A stretch of 64,000 nt of DNA from a virus: positions 1 to 64,000 of the IMG/VR virus record IMGVR_UViG_3300031566_005149, one strand, 5' to 3'. This document shows, in pieces, positions 9,101 through 18,139 of the stretch; position 1 is the first letter of the stretch, and each line of letters starts with the position of its first letter. Both the position numbers and the translations under genes were made by a program. The notes under the pieces were generated by a model. That model was given only the letters and a program-made list of their open reading frames with translations, had not been told where the DNA came from and made no database searches.

Positions 9101-9827
9101 TACTGATCGATTGATTATTCGAGATGTGTTTTCTTATGATATAGAAGCCTGTCATTATAATCTATTGTCTAAATTTGGATATAATATGTCGAATATAGAT
9201 CGACACAATAAATTGAAAAGAAATATTCAAATAGGCAAAATAATGAGAGATGATGAAACAACCAAATCTAGATTAAGGGAAACCACTAAACAAATCATCG
9301 ATGATTATATTGAATTTAATGAATTGCTGGAAGAAGATATTATAATCAGACAGTACGATGGTTTAATAACCAAAAAACGATTATTGGAGACTAATAAAAG
9401 TATTCTACCAATTGCCATGCAAAATCGTTACGATATTGTTTTAATTTCAATAGATAGGAATAAATATATAGCATTTGACAATCTTAAAAAGAAAGTAAAG
9501 ATCAAAGGAGTTCCAAACCTCTACAAAGGAATTGAAACGTATTATAAAAGATTGATTAGAATTGTAGATATAGAAAATAAAACCAGGGTCTTAGACAATC
9601 TCCAGAAATTAAAATCGGATTTTTCAAATGAAAAGGATATAAATATATTTGCAATCCCAACTGATAATGAAGAAGAAGTTGAAATAATTTTTAAATCGTT
9701 CGGACAAATTAAAATAAAAAGAAACACTCTATATTATATGATTGATGATGAAATTGATAAGAATTTCTATTACGATTTTTATCTACATTCATTTATTCAA
9801 TCAATTGTATTGGAAACTCTTTCGTAG
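9090..9827 (+). CDS. Hypothetical protein with polymerase-palm-like motif order
   Basis: The protein has 245 residues. No firm family. Three spaced segments resemble, in order, the motifs of family A DNA polymerases: FSYDIEACHYNLL (compare motif A, D..Q.E.R), KLKRNIQIGKIM (compare motif B, K...N.G..YG), and DIIIRQYDGLIT (compare motif C, L.VHDE). The histidine and glutamate of motif C are absent, so catalysis is doubtful. It is much smaller than any standard polymerase and has no exonuclease domain. The similarity may be only apparent. The gene overlaps its upstream neighbour and lies 8 nt before the next one. Confidence 0.65.
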   Translation: MKLNTDRLIIRDVFSYDIEACHYNLLSKFGYNMSNIDRHNKLKRNIQIGKIMRDDETTKSRLRETTKQIIDDYIEFNELLEEDIIIRQYDGLITKKRLLETNKSILPIAMQNRYDIVLISIDRNKYIAFDNLKKKVKIKGVPNLYKGIETYYKRLIRIVDIENKTRVLDNLQKLKSDFSNEKDINIFAIPTDNEEEVEIIFKSFGQIKIKRNTLYYMIDDEIDKNFYYDFYLHSFIQSIVLETLS

Positions 9828-9835
9828 GAGGAAAT

Positions 9836-10819
9836 ATGTTGCAATCACAATTTGAGGAGAAAGCAGCGGAAATGGGGCTCGATTGCACCCATGCTAATCA
9901 CGGGCTCTATTCTTATACTGATCGTTTTGGTCAGGTTGTTTATAGAACGTTGGTTACGCAATCCGCTCCTACACACGATCTTAGCTGTAGTTTAGAAAAC
10001 TTAGCTGAATTGGACGAGGTAGATGATATCTTTCAACATGAAACGGATGAATTCACAGCCCCACACATCGCCATATTTACAAAGCTACCAGATCAACATC
10101 ATTTCAGATACTGTCGATGTATAAGTCATGTATATAGATTTCAGGGTCATGATGTTGTAACTGAAAAAGTAAAAGAAAGTTTAATGAGTTTATCAGAAAA
10201 TGTTGAGGGTGATATATTATATGAGGAAACAATGCACCTATCATCAGATATGTGTATATTAAGAAATTATATAACAATTATGAACAGATCACATCCCCAT
10301 GAATCTGGAAACGTGCACCCAACTTTAGTAGTTGGGAATAGCTACGATGGCTCTAGAGCTGCAACAGTTTCATTTGGTTTAAGCATTCGGGGGGAAGGCC
10401 TCCGAAGAATGGTGGGATTCAACTTGGGTACAATGAGAATGGTTCATTCACAGTATTCATCAACCACACTAAGATATGGGATTGGAAATTATATCCAGGC
10501 ATTCGAAAATAATATTGTTGAATTAATTGACATCAATATGGCCATCGAACTCAATGAAGATAATATCTATGCAGTGTTGGAAGGTATAGATAAGCTCACA
10601 GAAAAGAAAAGAAATGCACTACAAGAATTTCTTGATGAGGTTAGAAATAATGGAACTTTAACAAATTGGCAATTCTTTTTAGCCATAGCTAGATATTCCT
10701 GCTTGCAATCGAATCTTAACCTTAAGAAGTTACTTGAGAATATTGCTGAGAGTGTAATCATACTTCCACAACAGATGAGTGATATGTTAGAAACTCAACA
10801 ACGCGAACCAACTCAGTAG
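9836..10819 (+). CDS. DUF932-like phage protein
   Basis: The protein has 327 residues. The central segment TLVVGNSYDGSRAATVSFGL and a following Arg/Gly-rich strand (GFNLGTMRMVHSQYSS) resemble the core of DUF932 proteins common in phages and plasmids (NSHDGS-type motif), whose role is unknown. The C-terminus is helical (KLTEKKRNALQEFLDEVR). SD AGGAGG stands before the ATG. It is the last gene of the polymerase operon, followed by a strong terminator. The family link rests on motif memory only. Confidence 0.6.
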   Translation: MLQSQFEEKAAEMGLDCTHANHGLYSYTDRFGQVVYRTLVTQSAPTHDLSCSLENLAELDEVDDIFQHETDEFTAPHIAIFTKLPDQHHFRYCRCISHVYRFQGHDVVTEKVKESLMSLSENVEGDILYEETMHLSSDMCILRNYITIMNRSHPHESGNVHPTLVVGNSYDGSRAATVSFGLSIRGEGLRRMVGFNLGTMRMVHSQYSSTTLRYGIGNYIQAFENNIVELIDINMAIELNEDNIYAVLEGIDKLTEKKRNALQEFLDEVRNNGTLTNWQFFLAIARYSCLQSNLNLKKLLENIAESVIILPQQMSDMLETQQREPTQ

Positions 10820-10822
10820 GAT

Positions 10823-10868
10823 GAAGATAGATGGGGGGTGGTAGCCCACCCTCAATCTTCTTTTTTTT
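10823..10868 (+). terminator. Intrinsic terminator ending the RNAP operon
   Basis: GAAGAT at 10823 and ATCTTC at 10855 flank an inner GGGGTGG/CCACCC stem, with a TAGC loop and a run of eight T directly after. It lies between the DUF932-like gene and the next promoter-like motif at 10871, separating two plus-strand transcription units. Confidence 0.9.
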
Positions 10869-10870
10869 GG

Positions 10871-10885
10871 GAACAAAATATAAAT
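10871..10885 (+). promoter_or_regulatory. Class B promoter-like motif (hub gene)
   Basis: GAACAAAATATAAAT lies just after the terminator and 23 nt before the ATG at 10909. The 15-mer is identical to the copy at 48643-48657 on the other strand. A GAGGAG Shine-Dalgarno starts 4 nt after the motif, so transcription probably begins at or inside TAAAT rather than 7 nt further on. Confidence 0.7.
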
Positions 10886-10908
10886 AATATGAGGAGTGCG
10901 ATAATAAT

Positions 10909-12201
10909 ATGGCTGGAACAGAAAACAAATCAACCTATTGGAGTCCATCTAGGAATTATGAGCTATCCTGTAAGGTTGGAAAATTCGATTTAACCAATGA
11001 TCTTATACAGATGAACATGTTATCCTCAGTTGAATTACCATATAGAACATATGTTTTGGATTTCTTTCTTGATCCAGATGATATGATCTTAGAAAGAATT
11101 TACGGACAGGAACCAATTCAATTAAAGATAAAAGTATATGGTACATCTGAAAATATACCACATGAATTAATTGAAGCGAATCTAATGGCACTTGGGTCTA
11201 AATATGATTTATTGATGAAAGACACCAACCCACAACTTCCAGATAAAATCAGATCATCAATTCGTATTAGGTGTGTTCCACTCGAAGCCTATAAGACCAT
11301 GACAGCTTTTGTGAATGGTGTTTATCTTAACTCCACCCTCAGAGAAATCGTTACAGATTTGGTTTCACAAACTGGTGCTCAACTTTTGATGGATGGTATA
11401 AATGAAAATACTGAAAAAATCGATCAAATTATTGTTCCACCATCACCACTCTTTAAAGCTTTAAAATATTTAAATAGAACCTTTGGTTTTTTTAATGGAT
11501 TAGCATCAATAACATCATCGTCAATTAAAATTCATAGAAGATCGAATAGTGCTATATTATCCGAGATTCCAACAAATGTTTATATAAAAAATCTATCGAC
11601 AAGTCATAGATTTGCTAACACAATTATAACACAATTATCCACAAATGCTAAACAAGAAGATTTATTATATAAATTTGATGGAAAAAACTACTACACATAT
11701 AATCCAATTGCAACGGAATATACTGGGAATACGGCATTTTCTCAATACGGTACAACTATGAAACATGTTGTTAAACCCAGAGACCGACTTTTTAAAACAA
11801 TATCTATCGACACAGCGACATTTGCAGAGAGATATGGAATAACAACCGGTGAAATAAAAAGAAAAAATGAAATGTTTTTCAGTAAAAATAGTCAGGAAAA
11901 AAGAATATCATTTTTCAAAGATCATACTGGTTATGATGACTCAGAAACTTTTATTCGCGCTAATCATACAAAACATTTTGCACACATGTCCATTCTCAAA
12001 ATCGAACTTGAGAAATGGCTACTATTAAAGAATCTAATTGATGTAGGAAATGGAGTTATCTTTAGATCAAATATAATTGATATCAGAGATTTAACTGGAA
12101 ACTATGTTATGAAATATTCTCTGGTTCATTTTATTCGAGCATCAAGGGATTGGGAGTGTGGAGTCTCACTTCATCTTATAAGGACAAATAGAATTAAGTA
12201 G
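10909..12201 (+). CDS. Putative baseplate hub / tail protein (gp27-like position)
   Basis: The protein has 430 residues. It begins with a beta-rich domain (residues 15-90, with strands such as TYVLDFFLDP and QPIQLKIKVYG) and has further mixed domains, like the phage late-control D/gp27 hub fold. Length is similar to T4 gp27 (391). There is no signal peptide and no enzyme motif. It opens the structural operon hub-terminase-tape measure-tube cap, fitting a baseplate hub protein. The assignment is from fold feel and gene order; another tail protein is possible. Confidence 0.5.
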   Translation: MAGTENKSTYWSPSRNYELSCKVGKFDLTNDLIQMNMLSSVELPYRTYVLDFFLDPDDMILERIYGQEPIQLKIKVYGTSENIPHELIEANLMALGSKYDLLMKDTNPQLPDKIRSSIRIRCVPLEAYKTMTAFVNGVYLNSTLREIVTDLVSQTGAQLLMDGINENTEKIDQIIVPPSPLFKALKYLNRTFGFFNGLASITSSSIKIHRRSNSAILSEIPTNVYIKNLSTSHRFANTIITQLSTNAKQEDLLYKFDGKNYYTYNPIATEYTGNTAFSQYGTTMKHVVKPRDRLFKTISIDTATFAERYGITTGEIKRKNEMFFSKNSQEKRISFFKDHTGYDDSETFIRANHTKHFAHMSILKIELEKWLLLKNLIDVGNGVIFRSNIIDIRDLTGNYVMKYSLVHFIRASRDWECGVSLHLIRTNRIK

Positions 12202-12218
12202 AACAAATTTATATAAAG
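12201..12218 (+). promoter_or_regulatory. Variant class B motif before terminase
   Basis: GAACAAATTTATATAAAG starts on the last base of the upstream gene's stop codon and lies 20 nt before the terminase ATG. It keeps GAACAAA and a TATAAA element, but with a longer spacing than the other copies. Confidence 0.45.
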
Positions 12219-12238
12219 TTCAGGAGATATATATATAT

Positions 12239-13996
12239 ATGGATATGCTTGTAGATAAAAAAACATTTGACATTAAGAAACGTGATACGTTGATCAATAA
12301 GAAAATAGAGGATGAACGACCAAACCATCTCAAGTATTCTGCGAAAAAACATGTAATGGAATATTTAAAATGTAAAAAAAGTTTTGAATATTTTGTTCAA
12401 CGTTATATTCTTCTTGAGCTTCCTGGTGAAGACCGTCTAATGACACCGTATAATAAACAGCTTGAATTAATTGATCTCATCGAACGAAAAAGACATGCTT
12501 TGATTTTGAAGAGTCGGCAGACAGGCTTTTCAACAATAGTTCAGGCTTACACAGCATGGTTAGTTAATTTCCATGATAATGTTGTCGTCGGTATCATTTC
12601 AAAAGATGGAGCAGAAGCAACAGACTTTGCAAGATTTATCAGAGGAATGGTTGAAAAATTGCCTAACTTTTTAAAGCCACCGAAAGGAGCGTTAGGCAGA
12701 GGCTTTTCAAAAAAGACTGAGCGTTCATTTATTTTGACGAATGGAAGCAAAGTATATGTAGCAACCGTAAATCCAAATGCACCAAATAAAACTCTTCGTG
12801 GTAAGGCCATTACATTTCTGATTGTTGATGAGGCCGCTTTTATCAATCATCTGGATGACGCTTGGACTAGTATCGTTCCCGCTCTTTCAACGAACCAAAT
12901 GTTGGCAAAGAAAAATGGCGTTCCTTATGGAACCGTTATAGTCTCAACTCCTAATAAAACAGTGGGTCCAGGACAATGGTTCTTCAAGAGATATATGAGA
13001 TCAATTTCTGGTGAGGGTATGTTCATACCATTTGTTGTCCACTGGAAAATGATTGATGAACTGGCCAATGATCCAGATTGGTATAAAACACAATGTGAGT
13101 TTTTCGATAATGATAAGAAAAAGATAGCACAGGAACTTGAATTAAAATTCTTGCCAGCTGAGGGTGCATTCTTTGAATCTGAAACTCTCGAAGCAGTTCA
13201 AGAGAGCGTTCAGAAACCACTTGAGAAACTGAAACTATTTAATGGGGAAGCTTGGTGTTTCCAAAAACCACTTCCAGGTGTTCATTATATAATGGGAGTA
13301 GATACAGCACCAGAACATGGTGAGGATAAATCGGCAATAACCATATGGGAATATGAAACCATGGATCAGGTTTGGGAGTATAGAGGAAAACTCAAAGTAA
13401 TGGAATTCATCGAAGTTGTGAAAGCTGCGGCTTCACTATATGATGGAACCATTGTTATAGAATCCAACTCTTACGGAAACCAAGTAATCGAGCACGTTAA
13501 CAATAGCAACTATTCAACAAGGATGTATAAGGAAAAAAGGGGTGTGGACACACAGGTTCCAGGTTTATCAACCACAGCGAAATCGAGACCACTTATGATA
13601 GATGCTCTATATTCATATGTGACACAATTTCCAGAAACAGTTAAATCAGAAAGGCTTGCATTGGAGTTGACATCACTGGTTAGCAAAACAAATGGAAGGA
13701 TAGAAGCTGATAGCGGTTGTCATGACGATCTTGCATTCTCAGCTGCTCTCTGCTACTACGTTAGAAAATATGATCCACCACTATTAATTGGAACTGGTTC
13801 TACGGAAATGATGCAAGATCTATTGGATGTGTTGGATATGAATACGGGTGGAAGTTCAATGTCATCTAATAGGCAGACTGGAGCAAATCTACAGGATTAC
13901 AATGCAATTATTTTAAAGCAATTAAAAGGACAGATTGGATCGGGTGAAAATTCAGAAGTATATTATAATTTACTTGATATATTGGATCGAGGATAA
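12239..13996 (+). CDS. Terminase large subunit (gp17-type packaging ATPase-nuclease)
   Basis: The protein has 585 residues (T4 gp17 has 610). ATPase half: Walker A KSRQTGFST (91-99), Walker B FLIVDEAAF (D197, E198) and coupling motif IVSTP. Nuclease half: GVDTAPEHGEDKSAI (first acidic metal ligand), IVIESNSYGN, and GCHDDLAFSAAL (final Asp pair). It cuts concatemeric DNA and pumps it into proheads. SD AGGAG lies upstream, and another in-frame ATG is 6 nt downstream. The next gene starts 1 nt after its stop. No small terminase or portal gene is visible. Confidence 0.95.
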   Translation: MDMLVDKKTFDIKKRDTLINKKIEDERPNHLKYSAKKHVMEYLKCKKSFEYFVQRYILLELPGEDRLMTPYNKQLELIDLIERKRHALILKSRQTGFSTIVQAYTAWLVNFHDNVVVGIISKDGAEATDFARFIRGMVEKLPNFLKPPKGALGRGFSKKTERSFILTNGSKVYVATVNPNAPNKTLRGKAITFLIVDEAAFINHLDDAWTSIVPALSTNQMLAKKNGVPYGTVIVSTPNKTVGPGQWFFKRYMRSISGEGMFIPFVVHWKMIDELANDPDWYKTQCEFFDNDKKKIAQELELKFLPAEGAFFESETLEAVQESVQKPLEKLKLFNGEAWCFQKPLPGVHYIMGVDTAPEHGEDKSAITIWEYETMDQVWEYRGKLKVMEFIEVVKAAASLYDGTIVIESNSYGNQVIEHVNNSNYSTRMYKEKRGVDTQVPGLSTTAKSRPLMIDALYSYVTQFPETVKSERLALELTSLVSKTNGRIEADSGCHDDLAFSAALCYYVRKYDPPLLIGTGSTEMMQDLLDVLDMNTGGSSMSSNRQTGANLQDYNAIILKQLKGQIGSGENSEVYYNLLDILDRG

Positions 13997-13997
13997 A

Positions 13998-14879
13998 ATG
14001 GAAGAAAATATAACTTTACAAGAATTGTGGGCGTTACCCATTAATATGGAGCCGCTTGATTATGATTTTTTTGGATATAAATTATATTCATCAGATAAAT
14101 TAAAGTTAAAGTTTTTCGAAGCGGTTCTAACCACACCATGGGGTAAATACCACGCAAAAAATATACAACGATTGGTCAAACAAAATAAGATTGTGCCTGT
14201 CATAATGAACAAAAATATCGGTGGTTTTCTCATAAAGAAATTTCTAACCAAAGACTGGACCAAGAACGTACAAGGATTATTCAATCCTACTTTAAACAAA
14301 GTGATTGTTTTTATTGATAATAACTCATCATGGCTTGGACTTTCGTCAAACAAAGAATTGGTTAAAACCACATTACATGAATGTATGCATTTATCAGCTT
14401 CGGATAATATGAAGGGTTTCTTTAAGATTATGGAACTAACATTTAAGAAATATTATGGTGGATATTTTTCAGATATATTTGAATGTCAAAATATTAAAGT
14501 GAATAAAATTCTGAAAGCTTTATATGATATGGAAGGTAAGTACTCTCAGAGTCTTCATAATGCTTATATGAAAAATTTACAGGATGCAACCCGATCAAAA
14601 TCAAATTTAGATGAAGATGAATATAACAATATTTTTTCAGATGTATTTATGATTTCAAAAGCGTTTCCAACAAATCCGAATCTTTTAATGAGATATTATT
14701 CTAGATTCTATCATATATTCGGTCCATTAAATACTGCTTATATGAAAACATTTGGGGAAAGAAATAGTTACACTTCCCCCTCACAAGAAATCTGGGCATT
14801 ATCAGAAGTTGCTTCTGTTATGGTTGAGTTATCACCAGTCGATCAAAGAGTAAGTAAGGTTTTATCAAATATAAAATAG
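13998..14879 (+). CDS. Putative zinc metallopeptidase-like protein (HECMH)
   Basis: The protein has 293 residues from the ATG right after the terminase stop; an in-frame upstream extension would run back inside the terminase gene and is less likely. It contains LHECMHLSA (H127-H131), matching HExxH of zinc metallopeptidases, preceded by a hydrophobic strand (NKVIVFIDNNSS). A possible third ligand is the Glu in PSQEIWALSEVAS near the C-terminus. It has no signal peptide. Between terminase and tape measure, a head or tail maturation protease is conceivable, but T4-type prohead proteases are serine enzymes. Function is inferred from the motif only. Confidence 0.65.
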   Translation: MEENITLQELWALPINMEPLDYDFFGYKLYSSDKLKLKFFEAVLTTPWGKYHAKNIQRLVKQNKIVPVIMNKNIGGFLIKKFLTKDWTKNVQGLFNPTLNKVIVFIDNNSSWLGLSSNKELVKTTLHECMHLSASDNMKGFFKIMELTFKKYYGGYFSDIFECQNIKVNKILKALYDMEGKYSQSLHNAYMKNLQDATRSKSNLDEDEYNNIFSDVFMISKAFPTNPNLLMRYYSRFYHIFGPLNTAYMKTFGERNSYTSPSQEIWALSEVASVMVELSPVDQRVSKVLSNIK

Positions 14880-14890
14880 AGGAATAAAAA

Positions 14891-17800
14891 ATGCCAAATA
14901 TGATAACACCACCACTTAAGCGTAAAAATTCAGGAAAGGATAAAGGGAGTCTCACACAGAAAGCTGATAGTCAACAAGTCCGAATATCCCAAGTTAGTAA
15001 CGTAAGTAAAGCCGTTACAGCAATGGGAAAAAAGACTAGTCAGCAAATGAAAGAAACTGAGAGACGTATAGCTGCTGGTGGTGATGTCGAAGCTGTTTCC
15101 AGTTCTATGAATTCAGTTTTGGGAAGTCTCAAAAAAACCATAGATTCTCTGGAAAAGGGTGTTAGCGCCGCGACATTCGGAACGGCTAAAGCAGCTCGAG
15201 ATGCCATCAAACAATACGGCGATGCGATATCAGAAGATTTTAAAGTTAATCGTCAAAATATGGTCGCCTCATCATTGGCATCAGCAACACCAATATTTGG
15301 TTATTTTGCCTCTAAATTTATGTCGACTGGTATATTTAAGCAAACTACTGATAAGATGAAAGATAGCATTTCTAATATGTTTAAAAGAAAATCGAAAGGT
15401 GGATCAATGCCTGATGATTTTGGTGGTGATGATGGCCCTCAAGAAATGTTGACACCATCTCAAGCGGCAACTAAAGCACGAGAAGCAAGAGCCGCTAGCA
15501 AAGAAGACACCATTGATGCTTTGAAGATTACCAATAGAGATGCATATGATAAATATGGTAAAACTACAGAAGAGAAAACACTACTAGCATTATCCGCAAT
15601 CCAGGGTGCTGTAGGTGCTCAGTTTAGTAAATTTAGCGTATGGTATGGTAAATTTTTAATGGAGCATCCATATTACAGAAGTGCCAGGACCACATTCAAA
15701 GCCATATCTGCATCCATAGGTGGTGCGTGGAAAGCCATGTATTTCTTCTGGAGACCTCGTGGTGGTTATAAGAAACATCTATCAAGATCAAAAAATCCAT
15801 TTACAGCAATCAATCAAAACTTGGGTGCTATATTTGTTCAGACCATGCCTCGATTAGATGCCATAATGATTTATACAAAAGCAACTGCTATGGCAATAAG
15901 AGATTTATCTTCACACATAACCGGTAAAAGATATCCAATGATGGACCCATCTAAGTTAGGAGGTTCCTGGAGTCTTGCTGGTGGTACCATGTCAGCTTTA
16001 AGATGGCTTGGCAAAAAAGCGACTCAAGGTGCCAAAAGCTTCAGTAAATCATTATTCATAGAAGGATCTGATGCAAGTCAAATAGCCGAAGGTGCGATAG
16101 GTGGTGCTCAATCTATGCTTGGTTTCCTTGATGACTATTTTACTGCACCAGGAAAATTAAAGGATATGATCCAAGGCGCTATGCCTGGAGCGAAAGAAAA
16201 TAAAAGACTGTTTGGAGGTCTCACAGGGACTGGTGGTGAGGATGAGGGTGGGGGCCAAGGAAAACCAGCCTGTATTGGTGTTTATATTTGTGGAGCGGAA
16301 AAAAGACGAAAAGTAGAAGAGGCAAAAAAGAAGAAAGATACGAAACAAATTGCGGTGCAAACCAAAAAAGAAAAAAAGAAGAAAGATAAATATGATAAAA
16401 TAATGATTGGACATACAGCTAAGTCAGCAAAATATTTGCAAAAACATGATAAAAGAGAAAAGAGACGAAGTATATGGAAATTCTTTGGTGCAATTGGTTC
16501 TGGGGTAATGAGCTTATTAAGTGGTGTTTTGAGTTTCTTATCCAATCCTTATGTTCTTTTAGCCGGTGCTCTTGCAACAGTTGGAACTATGATAGTAAAA
16601 TGGTTCCACGCGAACATTACTCCAAAACTCCAGGGCTGGGTAGATAAGCAATTGAATAGGGCTCGTGAAATAGGCGAAGAATCGAATGTAACGGGTGCAG
16701 ATATAGGAGCGAGGAGAAAAGGGGATGTAGGAGCAACAAGCAAATTGGCAATGCAATCGGGTATGAAAAAAGGATTCAATCAGGGTGACTTACCGAAATT
16801 TATGCAGCAATATTCTGCGGCTTTTATAGGTGGAAGATATGAATATATGGCAGAGAATATACTTTTATATGGGGATTACACCGCTGACGAAATAGCCGAT
16901 CTCCGAATACAACATTTTAAGAAATTTGGTACACAATTTCAATTAAAACAGGAGGGGTGGAGACCTGATAATTGGAATGCTGAGGATGTTCGTAAAACTG
17001 GTAGAGCGATTGAAGCAATGTTTCTCTCATGGTTAACAAGTAAGAAAAGAATTGGTGATGAGGATGCAGATTCTAGAGTAGAGAGAATAAAACAACTTAG
17101 AAAAAAATATGGTAAAGATAAATCTGTTAGAGACTTAGATATTTTAGATAAAGCTGAAAAACATAAAGAGTTCACTGAAAAACAGAAAGCAGAAGAAAAA
17201 GCAAAAGGGTTTAGTATAACTGATGCTCACAAATGGGCTTCAAAAAATGGTGGGAAACCATCTGAATATTTAGGAAAGACACTTGATCAGGCCAAGGAAA
17301 TAGCCAAAAAATATGGATCGTCTTTTGTAGCCGAGGTGAAAGCCACTGCAACAATAACAGCCGAAAAAGCTCAAGAATTATCAGAGAAATATGGTGGACC
17401 CGCAGCCAAATATATGAACAAGACCCTGAAACAAGCTATTGAATATGGAAAAACAGTAAAAGATAAGGCAGTTACAACAGCTGGTGTTGTCGCAACAATA
17501 ACAGCCGAAAAAGCTCAAGAATTATCAGAGAAATATGGTGGACCCGCAGCCAAATATATGAACAGGACACTGAAACAAGCTATTGAATATGGACAATCAT
17601 TTAAAGATAGTATGCTAACCAAAGAAAAAGTAGGAGAATTAAGGGATAAGGCAGTAACAACAGCTGGTGATGCCAAAGAAGTGGCAACATCATTATGGGT
17701 ATCACTCAAAAATTGGCTTTCTGGAGGAGATGAAGATCTCAAGCTAATTGGACCGAAACGTCCTGGGGGAGATGATCTCAGGCTAATTGGACCGAAACGT

Positions 17801-18127
17801 CATGGTAGTTCTGGATATGCTAAAGAAATACTTGAAAATATATCCCCAGAAAGAAAATCGTGGATTAGAAGAAATGCAGATAGACTTTTTGCAACCGGTG
17901 TCTACACAGCAGAAGAGCTCAAGAAATTGGGTGCAACTTTAAGTGAGAAGGTTGGAGAGGCTGGTGAGAAGGTTGGAAATGCAGTTAATTCATCAGCTGC
18001 ATATACGTCCACCACCATATCCAATGCCGTTAGTAATGTAAGTAATGGTGGTGGTGGTGGTAATAATAATCCATTTATTTCAGATCAAGCAATGACAGAT
18101 GTTATGTTCGGTCATGCAATGTTTTAA
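14891..18127 (+). CDS. Putative tail tape-measure protein
   Basis: The protein has 1078 residues, the largest in the window. It is Lys/Ala-rich with long helical stretches, a Lys/Glu-rich coiled region (about 475-515), one strong hydrophobic segment with flanking glycines (about 535-570, FLSNPYVLLAGALATVGTMI), Ala-rich duplicated helices around 820-900 and a Gly/Asn-rich tail. This is the usual make-up of tape-measure proteins, which set tail length and are injected. It is longer than T4 gp29 (590), suggesting a longer tail if length scales. The neighbours (terminase upstream, tube-cap-like downstream) agree. A C-terminal hydrolase is not evident. Confidence 0.65.
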   Translation: MPNMITPPLKRKNSGKDKGSLTQKADSQQVRISQVSNVSKAVTAMGKKTSQQMKETERRIAAGGDVEAVSSSMNSVLGSLKKTIDSLEKGVSAATFGTAKAARDAIKQYGDAISEDFKVNRQNMVASSLASATPIFGYFASKFMSTGIFKQTTDKMKDSISNMFKRKSKGGSMPDDFGGDDGPQEMLTPSQAATKAREARAASKEDTIDALKITNRDAYDKYGKTTEEKTLLALSAIQGAVGAQFSKFSVWYGKFLMEHPYYRSARTTFKAISASIGGAWKAMYFFWRPRGGYKKHLSRSKNPFTAINQNLGAIFVQTMPRLDAIMIYTKATAMAIRDLSSHITGKRYPMMDPSKLGGSWSLAGGTMSALRWLGKKATQGAKSFSKSLFIEGSDASQIAEGAIGGAQSMLGFLDDYFTAPGKLKDMIQGAMPGAKENKRLFGGLTGTGGEDEGGGQGKPACIGVYICGAEKRRKVEEAKKKKDTKQIAVQTKKEKKKKDKYDKIMIGHTAKSAKYLQKHDKREKRRSIWKFFGAIGSGVMSLLSGVLSFLSNPYVLLAGALATVGTMIVKWFHANITPKLQGWVDKQLNRAREIGEESNVTGADIGARRKGDVGATSKLAMQSGMKKGFNQGDLPKFMQQYSAAFIGGRYEYMAENILLYGDYTADEIADLRIQHFKKFGTQFQLKQEGWRPDNWNAEDVRKTGRAIEAMFLSWLTSKKRIGDEDADSRVERIKQLRKKYGKDKSVRDLDILDKAEKHKEFTEKQKAEEKAKGFSITDAHKWASKNGGKPSEYLGKTLDQAKEIAKKYGSSFVAEVKATATITAEKAQELSEKYGGPAAKYMNKTLKQAIEYGKTVKDKAVTTAGVVATITAEKAQELSEKYGGPAAKYMNRTLKQAIEYGQSFKDSMLTKEKVGELRDKAVTTAGDAKEVATSLWVSLKNWLSGGDEDLKLIGPKRPGGDDLRLIGPKRHGSSGYAKEILENISPERKSWIRRNADRLFATGVYTAEELKKLGATLSEKVGEAGEKVGNAVNSSAAYTSTTISNAVSNVSNGGGGGNNNPFISDQAMTDVMFGHAMF
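17348..17593 (+). repeat. 102-bp direct repeat inside the tape-measure gene
   Basis: Copies at 17348-17449 and 17492-17593 differ at only two bases and encode ATITAEKAQELSEKYGGPAA plus about 14 more shared residues. The spacing is 144 bp. GATAAGGCAGT.ACAACAGC also recurs (17462 and 17645). It is an in-frame recent duplication of a helical unit. Confidence 0.9.
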
Positions 18128-18139
18128 GGAGGAGTAAAA

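Noticed and set aside
13935-13997. Upstream in-frame extension of the HExxH protein
   Set aside because: It would start within the terminase gene; the ATG at 13998 directly after the stop fits coupled translation.
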